Positions 7,781 to 12,935 of a DNA stretch of 46,913 bases are shown here, piece after piece. This stretch comes from Trichocoleus desertorum ATA4-8-CV12 (GTDB taxonomy: Bacteria > Cyanobacteriota > Cyanobacteriia > FACHB-46). The stretch spans positions 1 to 46,913 of the forward strand of contig JAHHIL010000046.1 in NCBI GenBank assembly GCA_019358975.1, in the 5' to 3' direction. Position numbers and translations under genes: made by a program. Positions within the stretch are counted from its first letter, which is position 1, and each line of letters opens with the position of its first letter. Below the pieces are notes generated by a model. It made no database searches, was not told where the DNA came from, and saw only the letters and a list, made by a program, of their open reading frames with translations.

Positions 7781-8674
7781 TTAATCTAACCAATTCAAAT
7801 TGCGCCCAATAAGTAATTCGCTCATTTCGGCGTGATGGGTGTTTTTCATGGTCACAGGTTTAGTATCAAAACCAAACTTTTCAGCGAGTTCTAAAACTGC
7901 TTGCGTGTTGTCATAAGTCATCAAAAAGTCGCCTTCAAGCTTTGAGGCGATTCTAAACAACTCTTCGTGGTCAAGTTCGTTATAAGTATAAAGGCGCGCG
8001 CCCGCACGCTTTCCCTTTCCTACCGTGTAAGGCGGGTCAATGAAAAAGACCGCATCGGCCCGATTTGCATTCTCTACGAGTACCCGCATCCCGTCACCTT
8101 CAATGAATTGGATATTGTCTCGCTGATTTACAATATCGAGAATACGATTTCGTAATGTTTCAGGATACCAGCGTGATTTGATACCTTTCCCATTCTCACC
8201 GTGTTTTAGAATGCCAACGCCAGACGCTAAAATGCCACCATGATTGATACGATTTTTCAACAATGTGCGAAATGCTATTTCGAGTAAAGTCGGTTCAGGT
8301 TTACAGAGTACTGCATGTGCATTATCCGGTGTTAAATCGAAATTTATAATCCGGTCAGCGAGCCATTCGCCGCCACCTGGTTGTTGCAGAATTACACGCC
8401 AAACGGCTGCTACCTGCTCATCGCATTCCACCATTGTTACCCATTCAGCACGACCCTCAAAAGCTGTTGTCAAACTGGCAATGCCGCCGCCTGTGAAAGG
8501 CTCAATGAATTCGCGTGGTTTTTCTGGCTGGCTTTCAAGCCATCGGCGCAAACGAGGAACAAGCCACGTTTTGCCACCGGGGTACCGGAAGGGACTACGT
8601 TGCGGTACGCTCGCTACATTCACAACCTGGTTTGCAACTTTAGCCGTTACTTCGCCAAACAATGTAGATTGCAT
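7781..8674 (-). CDS. D12-class DNA adenine-N6 methyltransferase
   Basis: This 297-residue protein has the ordered motifs of D12 (Dam-like) adenine methylases: FRYPGGKTW near residue 29 (SAM-binding entry), FIEPFTGGGIAS at 56-67 (motif I) and IDPPYT at 212-217 (motif IV catalytic DPPY). It should transfer a methyl group from S-adenosylmethionine to adenine in a specific site. It overlaps the upstream restriction gene by one base (TAATG), so it is the protective partner of that endonuclease. The recognition sequence cannot be inferred. The internal KSRWYPETLRNRI segment is typical of phage and plasmid D12 enzymes. Confidence 0.9.
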   Translation of the reverse strand: MQSTLFGEVTAKVANQVVNVASVPQRSPFRYPGGKTWLVPRLRRWLESQPEKPREFIEPFTGGGIASLTTAFEGRAEWVTMVECDEQVAAVWRVILQQPGGGEWLADRIINFDLTPDNAHAVLCKPEPTLLEIAFRTLLKNRINHGGILASGVGILKHGENGKGIKSRWYPETLRNRILDIVNQRDNIQFIEGDGMRVLVENANRADAVFFIDPPYTVGKGKRAGARLYTYNELDHEELFRIASKLEGDFLMTYDNTQAVLELAEKFGFDTKPVTMKNTHHAEMSELLIGRNLNWLD

Positions 8675-9597
8675 TAAAATCCCTCCGTGTCGGCGTCTTG
8701 CTCTTCTATCAATCCAAGTGGAGGTTCTACATCTGGCGGCAACTCTGATGCTGGCGGTGTACCCATGATTTTGCCGCGCTTAATTCTTTCTGCCAATGTT
8801 TTTATAAATGTGTTCACGTCTCCAGCATCAGCAATGGTAATTGCACTAAGAGCCTCTCGAAAGCTCGTGTAATATGTCCTTGTAGATTCCAACCTGTAAC
8901 GATTATTTACTGCATCCAAGTTCAAATCGTAAGTCAGCCAAGCTATTTCTGCGCTGGCTGGGGAAACTTCGGGCAATGTTGGTAGCTGCTCAAAAAATGG
9001 AGTATGAACTGCAACCGCCATTTTCTTGCCCCAGTTATTGAGGATACCACCTTTGAAAATCAACTGCGGTGCGAGGCGTTTGCGCGACGAAGATAAATAA
9101 TCAGGTTTAGGATAGCCAAGTGCTGGCCATTCCATATTTGCGTGAGCCTCAGGGTCGCTCATATAGTGTTTGAAAGGCTTCTTTACATTCCCTGAAACAT
9201 AAACGGCTTGAACTTCGAGCGCACCAAAATCAGCGATTTCGTCGTTATCATCCAGTGCAACCAGAACCATATCAATGTTGCCCGCCGATTTTCCGTTTTT
9301 GTCATTCAATCGAACTTCGGTGAGTGCTAAATATCGCGTATTTGGCGGGAAGAAGAAGCGAGCTGCGTCGGTAACAATTAACATATCCTGCCGAAACCGC
9401 ACTGGGCAAGTGATAGCTGGTGCACCTTTATGGGAAACGGTGCAAACCCCTAACGGATCAGTCTTGCTGTCTTTGGTGCAGTTTAACCCGGACGAGTTAT
9501 GAAACGGGCACAATCTTCCCTCGCGGTGTCTTACAGCTTCCAGCGACATATCTGTAGCGTTATAACCAAAAACTTCGACAAGAGGATTTGTAGGCAT
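8674..9597 (-). CDS. NotI-family type II restriction endonuclease
   Basis: This roughly 307-residue protein (from ATG at 9597) resembles NotI. It shows NPLVEVFGY, then CPFHN...C near TKDS, DPLGVC and ITCPVRFRQD. The four cysteines at 30, 40, 52 and 64 fit the iron-binding Cys4 site known in NotI. Downstream, SLTEVRLND-like (here ALTEVRLND) and GNIDMVLVALDD...DFGALEVQAVYVSG provide the acidic PD-(D/E)xK core (D...ExQ). It would cut DNA at a palindromic site protected by the overlapping adenine methylase. NotI itself cuts GCGGCCGC, but an adenine methylase partner implies an A-containing site here. An upstream TTG at 9642 is an alternative start. Confidence 0.88.
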   Translation of the reverse strand: MPTNPLVEVFGYNATDMSLEAVRHREGRLCPFHNSSGLNCTKDSKTDPLGVCTVSHKGAPAITCPVRFRQDMLIVTDAARFFFPPNTRYLALTEVRLNDKNGKSAGNIDMVLVALDDNDEIADFGALEVQAVYVSGNVKKPFKHYMSDPEAHANMEWPALGYPKPDYLSSSRKRLAPQLIFKGGILNNWGKKMAVAVHTPFFEQLPTLPEVSPASAEIAWLTYDLNLDAVNNRYRLESTRTYYTSFREALSAITIADAGDVNTFIKTLAERIKRGKIMGTPPASELPPDVEPPLGLIEEQDADTEGF

Positions 9598-9818
9598 AAG
9601 ATTAAGGATACATCCTTCAACCGACCAACATCCACACAACAAGGCGCTGCACCCGATCGCCTACAGTTTCGCGCCCTTCGCTTTTCCTCGCTTCCTCCGC
9701 TACGCTTCCTCCAGTGGGTGAACTTGGTCGTTACCTTACTTCATTCCCATTTTGAAACTGTACAACGGGTTCGTTTCCCAGTTGAGAGTATGAATTCACT
9801 TAGAGATACTAGGATAGC

Positions 9819-9854
9819 GCGATCGCTACTCCAAAAATACTTCTTGAATTAGCC
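9819..9854. repeat. Direct repeat flanking the restriction-modification module, copy 2
   Basis: Second copy of the 36-base repeat seen at 7613-7648, about 2.2 kb away and in the same orientation, with two base differences. Read on the minus strand it ends LTGLIQEVFLE-TAG. Similarity fades on both sides. Confidence 0.75.
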
Positions 9855-9899
9855 CAGTTAGTGCTGGGACGACTGGCAAAAGCAGAGTGAGATTAGATA

Positions 9900-10322
9900 G
9901 TGAAAATAAACATTTGTGATGAAATCAATGCTGCTCGTGATTGTGGAGTTACACACTGTCACATTATCGAAGTAGAGCCGACGCCTCTCACTGAAATTGT
10001 TCCAAAATTCGGATTGGTTTTTACGCCTGACACATACCAGGAGATTAGTAAAGCTCAAGCAGAGGCAGTTGCTAAACGTGTTCTTCATCGTGACCTAGCA
10101 TATGATGCAGAAATCATGACTGAGACAGAAGCACAAGCATTAGTAAACCAGTTTCTTGACTGTTTTGATGAAGAAAATGCTGAGTACTACACCAATGGTG
10201 ACTACTATTCTGAGGAGGTCAGTCACGGTTGGAATCCAGCTACAGCCGCGACATTTGATACAGGAATTCTTGTCATTGGCAAATCACGAGTAGGATGTCT
10301 TTGGGTGGAAGATGAGGATTAG
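9900..10322 (+). CDS. Conserved-looking acidic hypothetical protein
   Basis: A 140-residue soluble, acidic protein starting at GTG. I do not recognise a named family. It has a middle helix rich in Ala/Glu (YQEISKAQAEAVAKRVLHRDLAY) and a Glu/Asp/Tyr-rich region (DEENAEYYTNGDYYSEEV). The end FDTGILVIGKSRVGCLWVEDED recalls small cyanobacterial proteins ending in a G-x-x-WVEDED strand. It lies just outside the restriction-modification repeats. An immunity or antitoxin-like role would be a guess only. Confidence 0.6.
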   Translation: MKINICDEINAARDCGVTHCHIIEVEPTPLTEIVPKFGLVFTPDTYQEISKAQAEAVAKRVLHRDLAYDAEIMTETEAQALVNQFLDCFDEENAEYYTNGDYYSEEVSHGWNPATAATFDTGILVIGKSRVGCLWVEDED

Positions 10323-10542
10323 ATTTACATCTCAGTTCGTGCTTATTGAGTGCAGGCGGTTTTGCAGTACAACAACTTTGCTGCAGCGGATTGACCGAAG
10401 CTGCTTGGATAAGATGTAAAGGTATTGGCAACCACTGATCAGAACGATGGCTGACTGCGTTTCTGAATTGAGGCTGCGTGACGAGGTTATCGTTCAGGTG
10501 TGAATGTTAAACTCTACTCAAAAACCTAGGAGAGCGATCGCC

Positions 10543-10740
10543 GTGGCTTCTATCACGATTGACCTTTCAGACAGCCAATTGCAAAAGCTACAAGACTTAG
10601 CAACCGTGCATGGAATTGCCCTTGAAGTTCTAGTGAAGGCAAGCTTGGAAGATTGGCTAAATTCTCAAAAGAGCGAATTTGTTGACGCAGCCAACTATGT
10701 GCTGACAAAGAATGCTGAACTGTATCAGCGCTTAGCATAA
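10543..10740 (+). CDS. Antitoxin-like protein (partner of a Doc-type toxin)
   Basis: A 65-residue protein from GTG 10543 (an ATG at 10504 in the same frame is an alternative). It reads ITIDLSDSQLQKLQDLA, VLVKASLEDWL and a closing YVLTKNAELYQRLA. This fits small cyanobacterial antitoxins whose C-terminal YVLxKNxELYxRLA motif is usually followed directly by a Fic/Doc-family toxin beginning MRxLTLxEVLELH. An AGGAG lies ten bases before the GTG. The next gene overlaps as TAATG but is only a stub, so this is probably an orphan antitoxin. Confidence 0.7.
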   Translation: MASITIDLSDSQLQKLQDLATVHGIALEVLVKASLEDWLNSQKSEFVDAANYVLTKNAELYQRLA

Positions 10741-10808
10741 TGCGTTTTCTGACGTTAATCGAGGCGTTTGTAGAGTGGTTACAGCGGCGTACAACGCCTC
10801 ATCAATAG
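10740..10808 (+). pseudogene. Stub of a Doc-type toxin gene
   Basis: Starting at an ATG that overlaps the antitoxin stop, the frame reads MRFLTLIE and then diverges to a stop after 22 codons. MRFLTLxE is the usual beginning of death-on-curing toxins in this genetic arrangement. The Fic-like core (HPFxDGNKR) is absent here and in the following bases. A deletion or insertion appears to have removed the toxin. Confidence 0.5.
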
Positions 10809-10822
10809 CTCTTGATAGTGAA

Positions 10823-11122
10823 TTACTTAAAGAAACCACCAAAGTTAAATTGCAACACACCCAAAATGCTGGTGATGCTGAGGACAGAGAGAATGCTTCC
10901 GGCACTGAAACAACCCAGGATACTACCCGCACTTCCTACACTCAAAATACTGCCAGTGCTGCCAATACTTAAAATGCTTCCAGCACTGCCAATGCTCAAA
11001 ATGCTTCCGCTACTGGCAATGCTGAGAATACTGCGGTGACTGGCCCAGCTTAAAACACTATGGTCTGCAAGTGGCTCAGGTTCACCATTATTTGTCTCTT
11101 TAATAGCGTCTACTTGAGGCAT
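10823..11122 (-). CDS. Small nonapeptide-repeat protein (GSILSIGSA repeats)
   Basis: A 99-residue protein with a short acidic N-terminus (MPQVDAIKETNNGEPEP), then SVLSWASHRSILSIASS, then about five to six repeats of nine residues with consensus GSILS(I/V)GS(A/T), ending in a hydrophobic GVLQFNFGGFF tail. The spacing of G, S and I/L suggests a beta-solenoid or stacked short strands with Ser/Gly turns and an aliphatic core. From memory, small proteins with VLSxGSxGSxLS repeats occur in actinobacteria, with unknown function. The reversed frame on the plus strand is an artefact of the repeat. No strong ribosome site precedes the ATG at 11120-11122. Confidence 0.65.
   Translation of the reverse strand: MPQVDAIKETNNGEPEPLADHSVLSWASHRSILSIASSGSILSIGSAGSILSIGSTGSILSVGSAGSILGCFSAGSILSVLSITSILGVLQFNFGGFFK
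10866..11034. repeat. 27-bp imperfect tandem repeats
   Basis: DNA units resembling AAAATGCTTCCAGCACTGCC, spaced by 27 bases, encode the GSILSIGSA nonapeptides on the minus strand. Copies differ at several positions, mostly at codon third bases, so the array is not a very recent expansion. Confidence 0.7.
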
Positions 11123-11169
11123 GGACGGATTCTAGCACAGAGTATTAGCTCAACTGTGGGATATCAGTG

Positions 11170-11210
11170 GAGCGATCGCTAGGCTTTAACTCCAGGCGAT
11201 CGCTCTTTCA
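11170..11210. terminator. HIP1-pair hairpin, possible terminator
   Basis: GAGCGATCGC (11170-11179) pairs exactly with GCGATCGCTC (11196-11205) around a 16-base loop. It lies just past the end of the minus-strand SnoaL-like gene and upstream of the repeat protein gene. The T-rich side (TTTC) follows on the plus strand only, so terminator function for the minus-strand gene is uncertain. Confidence 0.35.
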
Positions 11211-11225
11211 CCTCATTTGGAGAAA

Positions 11226-11594
11226 CTAGGAACCGTAATAAAACCGTTCGTGGACAACTTTGCCGTCTTGCCACTTCTGTACTGAAACTTGGTCGTAGGT
11301 GCGTTTGCCCCAATCTTGGTGGGTGTAGTCCGCAGACCACTCAGAGATGATCACATCTTCACCAAAGGCCACGCTCTTTAGGGCAATCCCTCGGAACTCC
11401 GTAATCTTGGCAAAAAAGTCTAGCTCTCTTTCGCGGTTAGCATCCTTGCCCACTGTCGCTGGGTTCTCGTTTTCTTGCATCACCACATTCTCGCCATAGT
11501 ATTTCTCAAAGGCTTCCATTGCCTTCCCTTGTAGAACGAGATCATGGATGTCTGCGAAAGCTGCTTTGAGATCGGTGTTAAGAGCAGTACTCAT
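11226..11594 (-). CDS. SnoaL-like / NTF2-fold protein
   Basis: A 122-residue protein with the pattern of the SnoaL-like branch of the NTF2 fold. There is a helix LKAAFADIHDLVLQGKAMEAFEKYY, then GENVVMQENENPATVGKDANRERELDFF, followed by strands ending in SEWSADYTHQDWGKRTYDQVSVQKWQDGKVVHERFYY. Such proteins bind small molecules in a cone-shaped pocket; some are isomerases or cyclases, most are uncharacterised. An AGGAG lies eight bases before the ATG. It is transcribed divergently from a MarR regulator, with palindromes between them, so it is the likely target of that regulator. Confidence 0.85.
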   Translation of the reverse strand: MSTALNTDLKAAFADIHDLVLQGKAMEAFEKYYGENVVMQENENPATVGKDANRERELDFFAKITEFRGIALKSVAFGEDVIISEWSADYTHQDWGKRTYDQVSVQKWQDGKVVHERFYYGS

Positions 11595-11700
11595 GGTTGT
11601 AACTCCTGTAATTGTGAGGATGGAAATGAAGAGGGATAGCCTACGTAGAATGCTCTGCGCCTTGGGCTATGGAAGTAAATATTTTTAGTTTCAGTTGAAA

Positions 11701-11733
11701 TAGTTGCGTTTTTGTTTATTGCATTTGCAACTA
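11701..11733. promoter_or_regulatory. Inverted repeat, possible MarR operator 1
   Basis: TAGTTGC at 11701-11707 and GCAACTA at 11727-11733 are perfect inverted repeats with a 19-base AT-rich spacer. The same half-site occurs in the neighbouring palindrome at 11753-11770. It lies between the divergent SnoaL and MarR genes. Just upstream, TTTCAGTTGAAA (11689-11700) is a further near-palindrome. Confidence 0.5.
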
Positions 11734-11752
11734 AATTCAAGATAACATCGTT

Positions 11753-11770
11753 TAGTTGAAAGTGCAACTA
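11753..11770. promoter_or_regulatory. 18-bp palindrome, probable MarR operator 2
   Basis: TAGTTG-AAAGTG-CAACTA is an 18-base inverted repeat located 20 bases before the MarR start. Length and symmetry fit a MarR dimer site, which suggests autoregulation and control of the divergent SnoaL-like gene. Confidence 0.6.
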
Positions 11771-11790
11771 CTTTCTTGGATACTAGAGGT

Positions 11791-12249
11791 ATGAGTACTC
11801 CACCTAAGCTTGATAATTTACGCAACTCTCTGTGGCGGCTGTTTCTAACCGCCCACGTTAAATTGCTCGATCGTCTGGAAGAAAAAATGGCTGAGGCAGG
11901 TCTGCCCTCTGTGGAATGGTATGACGTGATTTACACGCTCAAAGAAGCACCGGAACATCGCTTGCGTCTGAGTGAACTGGCAGACCGGGTACTGTTGAGT
12001 CGTAGCAACTTGACTCGCTTGGTCGATCGCTTGGAGAAAGCTGGCTTGTTGCGCCGCCAACCTTGCCCTAGCGATCGCCGAGGCACATTTGCTGTCCTGA
12101 CCGAAGCAGGATTAGCAATGCAGCAGAAAATGTGGCCCATTTATGCCGAAGGAATTGCTGAGTATTTTGGCGCTTATATGGATGACGAAACGGCCACTGC
12201 CATGAAGCAATCCTTTCAACAAATGTTGGCCGCTCTAGAACAACATTAA
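11791..12249 (+). CDS. MarR family transcriptional regulator
   Basis: A 152-residue winged-helix regulator. Visible are LPSVEWYDVIYTLKEAPEHRLRLSELADRVLLSRSNLTRLVDRLEKAGLLRR, the MarR helix-turn-helix, and the wing PSDRRGTFAVLTEAG with the conserved DRR. Terminal helices would form the dimer. A TTG at 11776 is in frame, but the ATG at 11791 gives the usual N-terminus. It is divergent from the SnoaL-like gene and has matching palindromes in front. MarR proteins normally repress and release DNA on binding a phenolic ligand or on oxidation; cysteine 91 (RRQPCPSD) is the only cysteine visible. Confidence 0.9.
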   Translation: MSTPPKLDNLRNSLWRLFLTAHVKLLDRLEEKMAEAGLPSVEWYDVIYTLKEAPEHRLRLSELADRVLLSRSNLTRLVDRLEKAGLLRRQPCPSDRRGTFAVLTEAGLAMQQKMWPIYAEGIAEYFGAYMDDETATAMKQSFQQMLAALEQH

Positions 12250-12257
12250 AAAGTAAG

Positions 12258-12440
12258 GTCTACGCTGAAGTTGAGATTCCTGAATATTGGGTCGTAAACC
12301 TTAAAAAGAGGCAACTGATCGTATTTCGCGATCCCCAGGATGATGAATATGCGTCAAAGTCTACCCTCACCGACGGTGCGATTCATCCAGTTAGCTTTCC
12401 AGATGTGGCAGTGCAAGTAAGTTCTATTGTGAGTAAATAA
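12258..12440 (+). pseudogene. C-terminal fragment of a Uma2 family nuclease
   Basis: Immediately after the MarR stop, a frame without a start codon reads VYAEVEIPEYWVVNLKKRQLIVFRDP and ends SFPDVAVQVSSIVSK-stop. The phrase Y-x-E-x-x-IPEYWVVNL is the hallmark of the last third of Uma2 (DUF820) proteins. The N-terminal part, including the PD motif, is missing, so this is a gene relic. Confidence 0.75.
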
Positions 12441-12507
12441 CTGCGATCGCTCCTCCTCAGTTTTGGCCAAGTGCGATCGCTTAAGCTGATTAGAAGGATT
12501 ATCTCGA

Positions 12508-12597
12508 TTGGGCCGATTGCTGGTTGTAGCTCATACCGATCGAGGCGATCGCATCCTTATCATCAGTGCACGCGCGACATACAAGAGTAGAGATTTT
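12508..12597 (+). pseudogene. C-terminal relic of a BrnT-type toxin
   Basis: The frame GRLLVVAHTDRGDRILIISARAT is the typical end of BrnT toxins (RLLVVAHTxRGxxIRIISARxAT). The front two thirds of the toxin are absent. The relic continues without a stop into the antitoxin frame downstream, so the ordinary toxin stop codon has been lost as well. Confidence 0.7.
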
Positions 12598-12819
12598 ATG
12601 AGGAAGGAAACTGACCACGAACTAGAAGATGAGTTGCGCCCTGAATACGATTTTTCTCAGCTTCAGGGAGGTGTACGAGGTAAATATGCAGAGCGGTATC
12701 AAGCAGGGACTAATTTGGTATTGCTAGATCCTGATGTTGCTCAGGCATTCCCCACTTCTGAGGCAGTTAACGAAGCGTTGCGGCTACTCATTCAAATTGC
12801 TCAGCGTCAAAGCACTTAG
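12598..12819 (+). CDS. Antitoxin of a BrnT-associated toxin-antitoxin pair
   Basis: A 73-residue protein beginning MRKETDHELEDELRPEYDFSQL, then GGVRGKYAERYQAGTNLVLLDPDVAQAFPTSEAVNEALRLL. This matches a common cyanobacterial antitoxin that follows BrnT genes. The acidic N-terminus and GVRGKYxxRYxxGTNLVxLxPDVAxxFP core are characteristic. Because the toxin remnant upstream reads straight into this frame, a longer fusion from TTG 12508 is possible, but the ATG at 12598 is the expected start. With the toxin destroyed, the antitoxin is an orphan. Confidence 0.8.
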   Translation: MRKETDHELEDELRPEYDFSQLQGGVRGKYAERYQAGTNLVLLDPDVAQAFPTSEAVNEALRLLIQIAQRQST

Positions 12820-12935
12820 TTTTTTGAGATAAGCGATCGCGCCCCTCAATTTATAAAAACTCCCCAGATACCGAGCAGGGTTGGTAATCTAGAGCTTACT
12901 GGATCATTATTTAAGAACCATCGCTCTGTATTGCT

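Noticed and set aside
9499-9852. Plus-strand frame opposite the NotI-family gene start
   Set aside because: Composition is typical of an antisense frame; the interesting part is the minus-strand tail in the repeat.
10866-11034. Possible CRISPR array
   Set aside because: The units are contiguous 27-bp coding repeats with no spacers of constant length, and no cas genes are nearby.
10812-11039. Plus-strand frame with repeated LPALPxLKML
   Set aside because: It is the reverse reading of the nonapeptide repeats. The minus-strand frame has an ATG, a non-repetitive acidic head and a pattern I have seen in other proteins.
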